Source: JBFKMV01 sp041629655 (GTDB lineage Bacteria; Acidobacteriota; Polarisedimenticolia; Polarisedimenticolales; Polarisedimenticolaceae). Taken from it: a DNA stretch of 31,866 nucleotides. The stretch lies in assembly GCA_041629655.1 (NCBI GenBank), contig JBFKMV010000037.1, positions 1 through 31,866 of the forward strand, written 5' to 3'. Shown one piece after another: positions 1 through 10,042 of the stretch; within the stretch, counting starts at the first letter, position 1; every line of letters starts with the position of its first letter. The notes beneath the pieces were generated by a model. It did no database searches. It was not told where the DNA came from and saw nothing but the letters and a program-made list of their open reading frames with translations. The position numbers and the translations under genes are program-made.

Positions 1-154
1 CGGCTACCGCTCCCGCGTGCAGGGCGGCGGCCTGGTGATCGGACAGTCCCCGGCGCCCGGGACGGATCTCGCCGCGGGCGAGACGTGCACGATCCGGCTG
101 GCCTGGCCGGAGGCGGGGGCGCGCGTGGCGGCGCTCGGGAGCCCCGCCCGATGA
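1..154 (+). CDS. ftsI: FtsI/PBP-type transpeptidase, C-terminal end (PASTA domain), partial
   Basis: This is the 3' end of a gene that begins outside the window; reading starts at base 2 and stops with TGA at 152-154. The roughly 50 visible residues have the pattern of a PASTA repeat end: a Gly-Tyr-Arg start, then GLVIGQSPAPGTDL, then a short beta strand (CTIRLAW). PASTA repeats at the C-terminus of division transpeptidases (FtsI/PBP3 or SpoVD type) are known in several phyla and are thought to bind peptidoglycan. The stop overlaps the murE start as ATGA, and murE is the usual next gene of a dcw cluster, which supports an ftsI assignment. The catalytic domain is not visible, so another PASTA protein cannot be strictly excluded. 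Confidence 0.75.
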   Translation, partial: GYRSRVQGGGLVIGQSPAPGTDLAAGETCTIRLAWPEAGARVAALGSPAR

Positions 155-1647
155 CGGCGCCGGGCGTGCGGCTGTCGACGCTGCTGAGCGGGGCCGGGGT
201 GCGCCCGCTGGACGCGCCGGGAGTCGACCCGCTGATCGAGGGCGTCTGTCTGGATTCGCGGCGGGTCCGCCCGGGCGACCTGTTCTTCGCGCTCGCCGGC
301 CTGCGCACCGACGGCGTGCGCTTCGTGCCGCAGGCGGTCGAAAACGGCGCCCGGGGAGTCGTCGCCGGCTGCCCGCGACCGGCCGGCCTCGACGCGACGG
401 TGGCCTGGGTGCGCGTGGAAGAACCGCGGCGGGTCGCCGGCCCCGTGTCGCGCGAGTGCTACGGGCGCCCCGACGAGGCCGTCACGCTGGTCGGCATCAC
501 CGGAACCAACGGGAAGACCACGGTGGCCTACCTCGTCGAGTCGATCGCCGCCGCCGCCGGTCTCGCGGCCGGCCGCATCGGCACCGTGGGTCACGCGTTC
601 GGCGGCGTGGAGCGCGAGGCGCCCCGTACGACCCCCGAGGCTCCGGACCTGTTCCGGCTGCTGGCGGAGATGCGGGACGGGGCCGTCGCGCTGGTGGCGA
701 TGGAGGTCTCCTCGCACGCGTTGGAGCTGTACCGCGTCGAGGGTGCGCGGTTCACGGTCGCCGCGTTCCTCAACCTGAGCCGCGACCATCTCGATTTTCA
801 CAAGACCGAACAGCGCTACTTCGAGGCCAAGGCCCGCCTGTTCACGATGCTCGGCCCGCGGCAGAACGCCGTCCTGCCGGCCGACGACCCGCGGGGCGAC
901 GTGCTGGCCGGTCGCACGCGCGCCCGCGTGCTGCGCTTCGGGCGGTCCCCGCGCGCGGACGTTCGTCTGCGCGACGAGCGCCTCGGGCTCGACGGCTCCG
1001 CGGCGGTGCTGGAGATCGGGGGACGACCGCTCGAGGTGCGCACCCCGCTCGCGGGCCGGTTCAACCTGGACAACGTCGCGGCCGCCGCCGCCTGCGCGCA
1101 CGCCTCGGGGCTGCCGGACGAGGCGATCGCGGCCGGTGTCGCCGCGCTGCGCAGCGTGCCGGGCCGCATGGAGCGGATCGATCGCGGCCAGCCGTTCGCG
1201 GCGTTCGTCGACTACGCGCACACGCCCGCGGCCCTGGCCGGGTTGCTGGCGACGCTGCGCGAGCTGACGCCCGGGCGGGTGATCGTGGTGTTCGGTTGCG
1301 GGGGCGAACGGGATCGCGGCAAGCGGCCCGTGATGGGACGCATCGCGGCCGAGGGCGCGGACGTGGTGTTCCTGACCTCGGACAATCCGCGCGGCGAGGA
1401 CCCGCGCCGGATCCTGCGCGAGATCGAGGCGGGCCTGCCGGACGACCCGGGAGCACGGACACGCCAGCGCACGATCGCCGATCGCGCCGCGGCCGTGGAG
1501 GCAGCCGTCGCGGCGGCCGGGCCCGGCGACGCGCTGGTGGTGGCGGGCAAGGGACACGAAACGACACAGACCATCGGGGACCGCGTGGCGCGGCTGGACG
1601 ACCGCGAGCTGGTCGGCGCCGCGCTGGAACGGTTCGGGCGGAGATGA
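151..1647 (+). CDS. murE: UDP-MurNAc-L-Ala-D-Glu:meso-diaminopimelate ligase MurE
   Basis: MurE is the cytoplasmic ATP-dependent ligase that adds the third stem-peptide residue to UDP-MurNAc-L-Ala-D-Glu. The protein is 498 residues, normal for the family. It has the N-terminal uridine-binding domain (about 1-105), the Mur ligase P-loop GTNGKTT at 118-124, the central ATPase domain with a TTPEAPD segment, and the C-terminal ligase domain with DNPR at 411-414. DNPR is the motif of enzymes that use meso-diaminopimelate rather than lysine, so this organism probably has DAP-type peptidoglycan. The start ATG at 151 overlaps the upstream stop (ATGA), which indicates translational coupling. The frame stays open to base 85, but that extension has no Mur similarity. 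The stop overlaps murF. Confidence 0.96.
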   Translation: MTAPGVRLSTLLSGAGVRPLDAPGVDPLIEGVCLDSRRVRPGDLFFALAGLRTDGVRFVPQAVENGARGVVAGCPRPAGLDATVAWVRVEEPRRVAGPVSRECYGRPDEAVTLVGITGTNGKTTVAYLVESIAAAAGLAAGRIGTVGHAFGGVEREAPRTTPEAPDLFRLLAEMRDGAVALVAMEVSSHALELYRVEGARFTVAAFLNLSRDHLDFHKTEQRYFEAKARLFTMLGPRQNAVLPADDPRGDVLAGRTRARVLRFGRSPRADVRLRDERLGLDGSAAVLEIGGRPLEVRTPLAGRFNLDNVAAAAACAHASGLPDEAIAAGVAALRSVPGRMERIDRGQPFAAFVDYAHTPAALAGLLATLRELTPGRVIVVFGCGGERDRGKRPVMGRIAAEGADVVFLTSDNPRGEDPRRILREIEAGLPDDPGARTRQRTIADRAAAVEAAVAAAGPGDALVVAGKGHETTQTIGDRVARLDDRELVGAALERFGRR

Positions 1648-3047
1648 CCGTGCCGACGCTCAGTCTCGAGGAGCTGGCGGGTGCCGCGGGCGGCAAGCTG
1701 CTGCGCGGCGATCCGGCCGCGGCGGTGCGCTCGTACGGCATCGACACGCGGCAGCTCGAGCCTGGCGGCGTGTTCTTCGCGCTGCCCGGCACGCGCACCG
1801 ACGGCCATGCGTTCCTCGGCGAGGCGGCGCGCCGCGGCGCCGCCGCCGCGGTGGTCACGCGGGAACCCGGCACCGACGAGCCGGCGCCCCCGGCACTGGT
1901 GCTGGTCGAGGACGCCGTGGAGGCGCTCGGCCGCTGCGGCGCGCACGCCCGAACCCGGGTGCGCGGGCTGACCGTGGTGGCCGTCACCGGCAGCGCCGGC
2001 AAGACCATGACCAAGGAGCTGCTGGCCGCGGGGCTGGCCGCGAAGCGGCGCGTGCACCGCACGGCGGGCAACCTCAACAACCACCTCGGCGTTCCGCTGA
2101 CGCTCTTGGCCTGCCCCGACGACGCGGAGCTGGCGGTGGTCGAGCTGGGCATGAGCGGCGCCGGCGAGATCGCGACGCTGACGCGGATGGCGCGACCGGA
2201 GGTCGGCCTGATCACCAACGTCGCCCCGGCGCACCTCGAGTTCTTCGACTCGCTGGACGACATCGCCGCGGCCAAGGGCGAGCTGTTCGCGTTGCTCGCG
2301 CCCGAGGCGACCGCGGTGGTCAACCTGGACGACCCGCAGCTCCGCGTCCAGGCGCTGCGCCACGCCGGCCGGCAGGTCACGTTCGGCCGCCACCACGACG
2401 CCGACCTCAAGCTGGAGCGCGTCGAGGACCGCTTCGTTCCCGGAGTCGCGATGACCTTTCGCCATGCCGGCGAGCCGTTCCACCTCGAGCTGCGGCTCGG
2501 CGGCGAGCACGCCGCCCGCAACGCGCTGGCCGCGCTGGCCGCGGTGGTGGCGCTGGGCGGCGACCTGCGCGCGGCGATGCAGGCGATGTCGCGCGTCGAG
2601 GCGGGACCGGGCCGGGGACAGGTCCACCGGCTGCGGGACGGCATCGTGCTGGTCGACGACTCGTACAACAGCAACCCGGCGGCGCTGGCGGCGGTGCTGC
2701 GCACGCTGGGACACACCTCGGCCGCAGGCCGCAAGGTGCTGGTGATGGGGGACATGCTGGAGCTGGGCCGCGAGGCGGCCGCGTTGCACCGCGAGGCGGG
2801 CAAGCAGGCGGCGGCCGCCGGCGTGAAGCTGCTGTTCGCCGTGGGCCGGCTGGCCCACCTCGGCGCCGAGACGGCGCGTCGCTCCGGCGTGTCGGAGGTG
2901 CACCAGCACCAGGACGGCGCCAGCGCGGCGCGCGAGCTGCCCGAGTGCCTGCGGCCGGGAGATCTGGTGCTGGTCAAGGGATCGCGCGGCGTGCGCCTGG
3001 AACAGGTCGTCGAGGCGGCGGTCGCGGAGCTGGGGGGCGCGGACTGA
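1644..3047 (+). CDS. murF: UDP-MurNAc-tripeptide:D-Ala-D-Ala ligase MurF
   Basis: MurF adds the D-Ala-D-Ala dipeptide to the UDP-MurNAc tripeptide, the last cytoplasmic step of Park nucleotide synthesis. The protein is 467 residues, normal for the family. The P-loop is GSAGKT at 116-121. It is followed by the MurF-typical HRTAGNLNNHLGVPLTLL segment, the VVELGMSGAGEI segment, and a VDDSYNSNPAAL segment in the C-terminal domain. The start ATG at 1644 lies inside the murE stop (ATGA), and its own stop overlaps the mraY start (TGATG). The upstream part of the same open frame (from about 456) overlaps murE and is a shadow. Confidence 0.96.
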   Translation: MTVPTLSLEELAGAAGGKLLRGDPAAAVRSYGIDTRQLEPGGVFFALPGTRTDGHAFLGEAARRGAAAAVVTREPGTDEPAPPALVLVEDAVEALGRCGAHARTRVRGLTVVAVTGSAGKTMTKELLAAGLAAKRRVHRTAGNLNNHLGVPLTLLACPDDAELAVVELGMSGAGEIATLTRMARPEVGLITNVAPAHLEFFDSLDDIAAAKGELFALLAPEATAVVNLDDPQLRVQALRHAGRQVTFGRHHDADLKLERVEDRFVPGVAMTFRHAGEPFHLELRLGGEHAARNALAALAAVVALGGDLRAAMQAMSRVEAGPGRGQVHRLRDGIVLVDDSYNSNPAALAAVLRTLGHTSAAGRKVLVMGDMLELGREAAALHREAGKQAAAAGVKLLFAVGRLAHLGAETARRSGVSEVHQHQDGASAARELPECLRPGDLVLVKGSRGVRLEQVVEAAVAELGGAD

Positions 3048-4132
3048 TGTTCTACCACCTGCTCTACCCGCTGCACGTCCACTTCGGCGCGTTCAACGTG
3101 TTCCGCTACATCACGTTCCGCACCGCCATGGCGACACTGACCGCGCTGCTGGTCTCGTTGCTGCTCGGCCCGACCCTGATCCGGCAGCTGCGCCAGTTCC
3201 AGATCGGCCAGGAGATCCGCGACGTCGGCCCCTCGTCGCACCAGAGCAAGCGCGGCACGCCGACCATGGGTGGCCTGCTGATCATCATCGCGGTCGTCAT
3301 CCCGACCCTGCTGTGGGCCGACCTGCGCAACGTCTACGTCTGGATCACGGTCGTGATGACGCTGGCGTTCGGCGCGATCGGCTTCGCCGACGACTACCTC
3401 AAGGTCGCGCGCCGGCGCAACCTCGGCCTGACCGCGCGGTCGAAGTTCGCCGCCCAGGTGGCGGTGTCGCTGGCGCTCGGGGTGTTGCTGTACTGGCTCG
3501 CCGGCCAGGGCCGGTTCGAGACGACGCTGAGCCTGCCGTTCTTCAAGACCTTCACGCCGGACCTCGGTCTGGTGTACCCGCTGTTCGTCGCGCTGGTGCT
3601 GACCAGCGCGGCCAACGCCGTCAACCTGACCGACGGGCTGGACGGGCTGGCGATCGGCTCGGTGCTGATCGCCTCGGCGGCGTTCGTCGTGCTGACCTAC
3701 GCCGCCGGCAACGCGATCGTCGCCGACTACCTGGGGATCCCCAACGTCAAGGGCACCGGCGAGCTGACCGTGCTGTTCGGCGCGGTGGTCGGGGCCAGCC
3801 TGGGCTTCCTGTGGTTCAACTGCCATCCGGCCGAGGTGTTCATGGGCGACGTCGGCTCGATGGCGCTCGGCGGGACCCTCGGCACGGTGGCCGTGCTGAT
3901 CAAGCAGGTGCTGCTGCTGGTGCTGGCGGGCGGCCTGTACGTGGTCGAGGCGCTCTCGGTGATCCTGCAGGTCGGGTCGTTCAAGCTGCGCGGCCGGCGG
4001 ATCTTCCGCATGTCCCCGCTGCACCATCATTTCGAGCTGTCGGGCTGGAGCGAGACCAAGGTGGTGATCCGGTTCTGGATCCTGGCGATCATCTTCGCGC
4101 TGCTGGCGCTGGCCACGCTCAAGCTCCGATGA
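3047..4132 (+). CDS. mraY: Phospho-MurNAc-pentapeptide transferase MraY
   Basis: MraY is the polytopic inner-membrane enzyme that transfers phospho-MurNAc-pentapeptide to undecaprenyl phosphate, making lipid I. The protein is 361 residues, the usual length. The N-terminus FYHLLYPLHVHFGAFNVFRY is family-typical. Also visible are KRGTPTMGG, the catalytic FADDYLK segment, NAVNLTDGLDGLAIG, EVFMGDVGSMALGG, and the C-terminal MSPLHHHFELSGW signature, with hydrophobic segments between them. The chosen ATG at 3047 overlaps the murF stop (TGATG) and matches the known N-terminus. The frame is open further upstream to 2945, but that part reads inside murF. The stop overlaps murD (ATGA). Confidence 0.97.
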   Translation: MFYHLLYPLHVHFGAFNVFRYITFRTAMATLTALLVSLLLGPTLIRQLRQFQIGQEIRDVGPSSHQSKRGTPTMGGLLIIIAVVIPTLLWADLRNVYVWITVVMTLAFGAIGFADDYLKVARRRNLGLTARSKFAAQVAVSLALGVLLYWLAGQGRFETTLSLPFFKTFTPDLGLVYPLFVALVLTSAANAVNLTDGLDGLAIGSVLIASAAFVVLTYAAGNAIVADYLGIPNVKGTGELTVLFGAVVGASLGFLWFNCHPAEVFMGDVGSMALGGTLGTVAVLIKQVLLLVLAGGLYVVEALSVILQVGSFKLRGRRIFRMSPLHHHFELSGWSETKVVIRFWILAIIFALLALATLKLR

Positions 4133-5541
4133 GGTCGGTCATGACGCGTCCCAGGCTGGCCAGCCGCGACCCCGAGCTCGTGGACCTGCGGGTCCTGGTG
4201 GTCGGGCTCGGCCGCAGCGGCCTGGCCGCCTCGCGGCTGGCGGTGGCCCGCGGCGCCCGGGTGCGCGCCGCCGACCTGCGCGACGAGGGCGCGCTGGGGC
4301 GCGCGCTCGAGGAGGCGCGGGCCAGCGGCGTCGAGGTGCTCGCCGGCGGGCATCCGCCGGAGCTGGCGCGCGAGGCGGACCTGATCGTGGTCAGCCCGGG
4401 CGTGCCCCTGGACGCGCCGCTGTTCGCGGAGGCGCGCCGGCTCGATGTCCCCGTGTGGGGCGAGATCGAGCTGGCGTCGCGGTACTGCCGCGGGCGGATC
4501 ATCGGCATCACGGGCTCCAACGGCAAGAGCACGGTGACCTCGATGACCGGGACGATCCTGCGCAGGGCGGGCTTTGCCGGCGGCACCGGGGGCAACCTGG
4601 ACGTCCCGCTGGCCGAGCTGTTGGAGTTCGATCGCTGCGGCGCGGTCCATGCGCTGGAGCTGTCGTCGTTCCAGCTCGAGGCGATCGAGACCTTCCGCGC
4701 CGACGTCGCGGTGATCGTCAACCTGACGCCCGACCACCTCGATCGCTACGCCTCGTTCGACGACTACGCGCGCGCCAAGCAGCGCCTGCTGGAGACCCAG
4801 CAACCCGAGGACGCCGCGGTGCTCAACGCCGACGACCCCGAAAGCCGCCGTTTCGAGCCCGCGCTGCGCGGCCGGCCGTGCCGTTTCTCGGTCCGCGGGC
4901 CGGTGGATCGGGGGGCCTTCCTGCGCGACGGCGTGCTGGTGTTGCGCACCGAAGGCCTCGACGAGCCGGTGCTCGAGGCCGCGGCGCTGCCGGTTCCCGG
5001 GACGCACAACGTGGCCAACGCGCTGGCCGCGGCGCTGGCCTGCCGGCTGGCCGGGTGCGAGGTGGACGCGATCGCCGAGGGCCTGTCGGTCTACCGGGCG
5101 CTCCCGCACCGCTTGGAGCGGCTCGGCGCGATCGGCGACGTCGCGTTCTGGAACGACTCCAAGGCGACCAACGTCGACTCGGCCGTGTGCGCCCTGACGT
5201 CGTTCCCCGGCGGGACGGTGCACCTGATCCTGGGCGGCAAGGACAAGGGCGCGGACTGGAGCGCGCTGGCCGCGCCGCTGCGGCGTCACGCGCACCGCGT
5301 GCTGCTGGTGGGCCAGGCGGCGCCGGCGATCCGCGCGGCGCTCGAAGGGGTCGTCGAGCTGATCGACTGCGGGACGGTCGAGGCGGCGGCCCGCGAGGGC
5401 CTCGCCGGAGCGCGTCCGGGCGAGCACGTGCTGCTCTCGCCGGCCTGCGCGTCGTTCGACCAGTACCGGAGCTTCGAGCAACGGGGGGACGATTTCCGCC
5501 GCGTGTTCCGCGCGCTGGGCGGGGAGCAGCGGCGTGCCTAG
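4129..5541 (+). CDS. murD: UDP-MurNAc-L-alanine:D-glutamate ligase MurD
   Basis: MurD adds D-glutamate to UDP-MurNAc-L-Ala. The protein is 470 residues. An N-terminal Rossmann segment (VLVVGLGRSGLAA) is followed by VVSPGVPLDAP, the P-loop GSNGKST at 129-135, the ELSSFQLE segment and VNLTPDHLDRY. The C-terminal domain contains WNDSKATN, LILGGKDKGADW and LLSPACASFDQY, all typical of MurD. The first ATG (4129) overlaps the mraY stop; a second in-frame ATG at 4141 is possible and would remove four residues. The open frame reaches back to 3313, but that part lies over mraY. The 3' end overlaps the ftsW GTG start. Confidence 0.96.
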   Translation: MRSVMTRPRLASRDPELVDLRVLVVGLGRSGLAASRLAVARGARVRAADLRDEGALGRALEEARASGVEVLAGGHPPELAREADLIVVSPGVPLDAPLFAEARRLDVPVWGEIELASRYCRGRIIGITGSNGKSTVTSMTGTILRRAGFAGGTGGNLDVPLAELLEFDRCGAVHALELSSFQLEAIETFRADVAVIVNLTPDHLDRYASFDDYARAKQRLLETQQPEDAAVLNADDPESRRFEPALRGRPCRFSVRGPVDRGAFLRDGVLVLRTEGLDEPVLEAAALPVPGTHNVANALAAALACRLAGCEVDAIAEGLSVYRALPHRLERLGAIGDVAFWNDSKATNVDSAVCALTSFPGGTVHLILGGKDKGADWSALAAPLRRHAHRVLLVGQAAPAIRAALEGVVELIDCGTVEAAAREGLAGARPGEHVLLSPACASFDQYRSFEQRGDDFRRVFRALGGEQRRA

Positions 5542-6625
5542 ACGCATGGTCTACGACCCGCTGCTGTTCTTCACCGCCGGGATCCTGGTGGTCAGCGGGC
5601 TGTTCATGGTCGGCAGCTCGTCGTCCTACGTGGCGATGAACCAGGGCGACACGCCGTACGCGTTCCTGCTCAAGCAGGCGCTGCACCTGCTGCTCGGGTT
5701 GCTCGCCTTCGTGGCCGCGTTGAGCGTGCCCTACCGCCGGCTGATGGACCGCTGGCTGGTGTTCGTGCTGGTCGCGGCGAGCCTCGTCGCGCTGGTGGTG
5801 GTGCTGGCGATGCCCGCCGTGGGCGGCGCCCACCGCTGGATCCGGGTCGGCGTGCTGAACTTCCAGCCCTCGGAGCTGGCCAAGCTGGCGGCGGTGCTGT
5901 TCATGGCCGGTGTGCTGGCGCGCAAGGAGGAGCGGGTCAACGATCCCTGGGCCGTTCCGGTGCCGTGCCTGGTGGTGGTGGGATCGCTGGCGCTGTTGAC
6001 CGCGGTCGAGCCGGACCTGGGCTCCGCGGTGATGCTGGCCGGCGTATCGGCGGTGATGCTGTTCGCCGCCGGGCTGCGCTGGCGCTACATCGGCGCGCTG
6101 GCGGGGCTGGGAGTGGCCGGGTTCGTGATCGCGGTGCTGGCGGAGCCCTATCGGCTGCAGCGGATCCGGACCTTCCTCGACCCGGCGGTGGACACGCAGG
6201 GCGCCGGTTTCCAGCTCACGCAGTCGCTGATCGCGGTGGGCAGCGGCGGGCTGACCGGGGTCGGCCCCGGACAGGGGCAGCAGAAGGCGTTCTTCCTCCC
6301 GGCGGCCCACACCGACTTCATCTTCTCGGTGATCGGCGAGGAGTTCGGGCTGATCGGCACCGTGTTGCTGTTGGCCGCGTTCTTGCTCCTGTTCTGGCGT
6401 GGAATGCGTGCGGCCGCGCGGTCGCCGGACAAATTCGGTTTCTACCTGGCCCTGGGGATCACCAACCTGCTGGTGCTGCAGGCGCTGGTCAACATGGGTG
6501 TGTGCGTGGGGCTACTGCCCACCAAGGGCCTGCCGCTGCCGTTCATCAGCTACGGCGGGTCTTCGCTGGTGATGTCGCTGGGAGCGATGGGGCTCCTGAT
6601 CAACGTCTCGCAGTACTCGAACTGA
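5534..6625 (+). CDS. ftsW: Peptidoglycan glycosyltransferase FtsW (SEDS family)
   Basis: FtsW is the SEDS-family polytopic membrane glycosyltransferase that polymerises septal lipid II together with its partner transpeptidase FtsI. The protein is 363 residues with about ten hydrophobic segments. Family signatures include GGAHRWIRVG, FQPSELAKLA, the HTDFIFSVIGEEFGLIGT loop and the near C-terminal KGLPLPFISYGGSSL. The GTG at 5534 is preceded by GGGGAG about seven bases upstream and overlaps the murD stop by 8 bp. An in-frame ATG at 5546 is an alternative but lacks a good ribosome-binding site. The partner ftsI is at the beginning of the cluster. Confidence 0.95.
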   Translation: MPRRMVYDPLLFFTAGILVVSGLFMVGSSSSYVAMNQGDTPYAFLLKQALHLLLGLLAFVAALSVPYRRLMDRWLVFVLVAASLVALVVVLAMPAVGGAHRWIRVGVLNFQPSELAKLAAVLFMAGVLARKEERVNDPWAVPVPCLVVVGSLALLTAVEPDLGSAVMLAGVSAVMLFAAGLRWRYIGALAGLGVAGFVIAVLAEPYRLQRIRTFLDPAVDTQGAGFQLTQSLIAVGSGGLTGVGPGQGQQKAFFLPAAHTDFIFSVIGEEFGLIGTVLLLAAFLLLFWRGMRAAARSPDKFGFYLALGITNLLVLQALVNMGVCVGLLPTKGLPLPFISYGGSSLVMSLGAMGLLINVSQYSN

Positions 6626-6670
6626 GGCGGGACCGCGTGAACAAACGACCGGGCAAATTTTACGGCGCCG

Positions 6671-7793
6671 ATGAGCGAACGCGGCGCCAGGACTGAGAGG
6701 AGACGGCGGATCGTGATCGCGGGCGGCGGAACCGGCGGTCATCTGTTCCCGGCGCTGGCCGTGGCCGGCGAGCTGCGGGCGCGGTACGCGTCGGCGGAGA
6801 TCTCGTTCGTCGGCAGCCGGCGCGGGCTCGAGGCGCGGCTGGTCCCCCGGGCGGGCTACCCGCTGTGGACCCTCTCGCTCGGCGCGCTCAAGGGGCAGCG
6901 CTGGCTGGCCCGCGCCCGCTCCGCCGTCGCCGCGGGTTGGGCCGTGCTGCGCTGCACGGCCCGGATGCTCCGGCACCGGCCCGACCTGGTGATCGGAGTG
7001 GGCGGATTCGCCTCGGGCCCGGCGGTCCTGGCTGCCTGGCTGCTGCGGGTGCGGACGATGGTGCTGGAGCAGAACCACTACCCGGGTGCCACGAACCGCT
7101 GGCTGGCCCCGCGGGTCGACGTGGTGTGCGTTCCCTCCCGGGCCGCAGCGGAACGATTGCGCGGTCGGCGGCTGGTGACCGGCAACCCGGTACGGGCCGA
7201 GTTCGCCGCGATCGGCGACCCGCCGGCGGGCCCCGAGCCGAAGCTCCTGGTGTTCGGCGGGAGCCGCGGAGCGCGCTCGATCAACCGCGCCCTGGTGGCA
7301 GCGCTGCCGGAGCTGGCGCGGCTAGCTCCCCCGCCCCGGATCGTGCACCAGACCGGGCCGGCCGACGAGCCGGAGGTGCGCGCGGCCTACGAGCGCGACT
7401 ACCCCGCCGGCCGCTTCGAGGTGCACGCGTTCCTCGACGACATGCCCGAACGGTACGCCGCGGCGGACCTCGTCGTGGCCCGGGCCGGCGCCACCACGGT
7501 GGCCGAGCTGGCCGCGGCGGGCCGGGCCTCGATCTTGGTCCCGTACCCGTTCGCCGCGGACGATCACCAACGCTACAACGCCGAGGCGCTGGCGGAATCG
7601 GGTGCGGCGATCGTCGTCGCCGACGGCGAGCTGGCCGGGGGCCGGCTGGCCCGCGAGATCGCGGCGCTCGCCGGCGATCCGCAAGGCCGCCGTCGCATGG
7701 CGCGGGCCGCCCGCGGTTCGGCGATGCCGGACGCGACGCGGCGGATTGCCGATGTCGTGGACGCGCTGCTGGAAGGCCGCACGGAGGCTGCCG

Positions 7794-7804
<11 letters not shown>
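6671..7804 (+). CDS. murG: Lipid II-forming N-acetylglucosaminyltransferase MurG
   Basis: MurG is the peripheral inner-membrane GT28 glycosyltransferase that adds GlcNAc to lipid I to form lipid II. The protein is 377 residues. The N-terminal glycine-rich loop IAGGGTGGHLFPALAVA, GVGGFASGPAVLAAW, LEQNHYPGATNRWLA, the C-terminal domain FGGSRGARSIN and the donor-binding ARAGATTVAELAAAGRASILVPYPFAADDHQ segment are all present. The start is uncertain. ATG 6671 gives a full first beta strand but has a poor ribosome-binding site. An in-frame GTG at 6713 has GAGAGGAG about ten bases upstream but would begin directly at IAGGG. The longer start is used because it keeps the Rossmann strand. The stop overlaps murC. 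Confidence 0.94.
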
Positions 7805-9193
<1,389 letters not shown>

Positions 9194-9194
<1 letters not shown>

Positions 9195-10039
9195 TGGCGC
9201 TGCGGCGCGATCCGATCCGCGGGCAGGACCTGCGTTACTTGCGACGGCGGGCCAACCGGCGCGTGCGCGAGGTGCGCCGCGCCAAGACGGTGCTGCGGCT
9301 GGCCGGGATGATCGCGTCCAACCTGGCCGTGTTCGGCGTGCTGGTCTTCGGCGGCTACCGTGCGGTGCGCCACCTGGCGGCGAGCCCGGTGTTCGACCTC
9401 GAGGTCATCTCGGTGGGCGGCGTCGAGCGCGCGTCGGCGGACGCGCTGCGCGGGCGGCTGGAGCCGTTCGTCGGCCGCAACCTGCTCGACCTGGAGCTGC
9501 AGGAGGTGGCACGGCGCGCCGCCGACGACCCCTGGATCCGGCGCGTCTCGGTCAAGCGGACCCTGCCCCAGGCGCTCCGGCTGACGATCGAGGAGCGCCG
9601 GCCGGTCGCGCTGGCCGTGATCAACGGGTTGGCGCACGTCGTGGACGAGGAAGGGTTCGTGGTCGGCGCCAGTGGCCCCGGGATGGCCGAGAACCTGCCC
9701 GTGCTGACCGGTCTCGAGGGCCTGTCGCGCACCGAGCTGCGCGGCGCGCTGGCCCGCGGCGTCCGCGGGTTGGCGCGGCTTTCGCGAGTCAGCAGCGATT
9801 GGACCGAGCGGTTGTCCGAGATCGACGTCGGCCGCGGCGACCGCATCATCGCCCGCACGACCGGGATCGGCCCGGCCTTCCTGCTCGACCCGGCACGGGT
9901 CGAGCGCAATCTCGAGCATTACCTCACCTTGCGCGCGGAGATCGAGGAGCGGATCGGACCGGCGGAGTACGTGGACCTCCGCTGGCGCGATCGCATCTCC
10001 GTGATGCCCGGCGCGGGGTTCTCACCGGTGGAGCAGTAG
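9194..10039 (+). CDS. ftsQ: Cell division protein FtsQ/DivIB
   Basis: FtsQ is a bitopic divisome protein that recruits FtsB and FtsL. The 281-residue protein has a strongly basic cytoplasmic N-terminus (residues 1-33, many Arg), one membrane segment (about 36-55, MIASNLAVFGVLVFGGY), then a periplasmic POTRA-like domain beginning with a FDLEVISVGGVERAS strand. The POTRA core continues through LEPFVGRNLLDLELQEVARR, WIRRVSVKRTLPQALRLTIEE and the FtsQ-typical VDEEGFVV turn. The C-terminal beta domain ends with YVDLRWRDRISVMP, the usual YVDLR end of FtsQ/DivIB. The start ATG overlaps the murC stop. FtsQ diverges fast in sequence, so the assignment rests on architecture, motifs and its position before ftsA. 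Confidence 0.92.
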
Positions 10040-10042
10040 GAC

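Noticed and set aside
1061..4030. 989-codon open frame on the minus strand across murE-murF-mraY
   Set aside because: It is antisense to three certain Mur genes, has low-complexity Arg/Ala/Pro/Gln-rich composition and no recognisable domain. Long antisense frames are common in GC-rich DNA.
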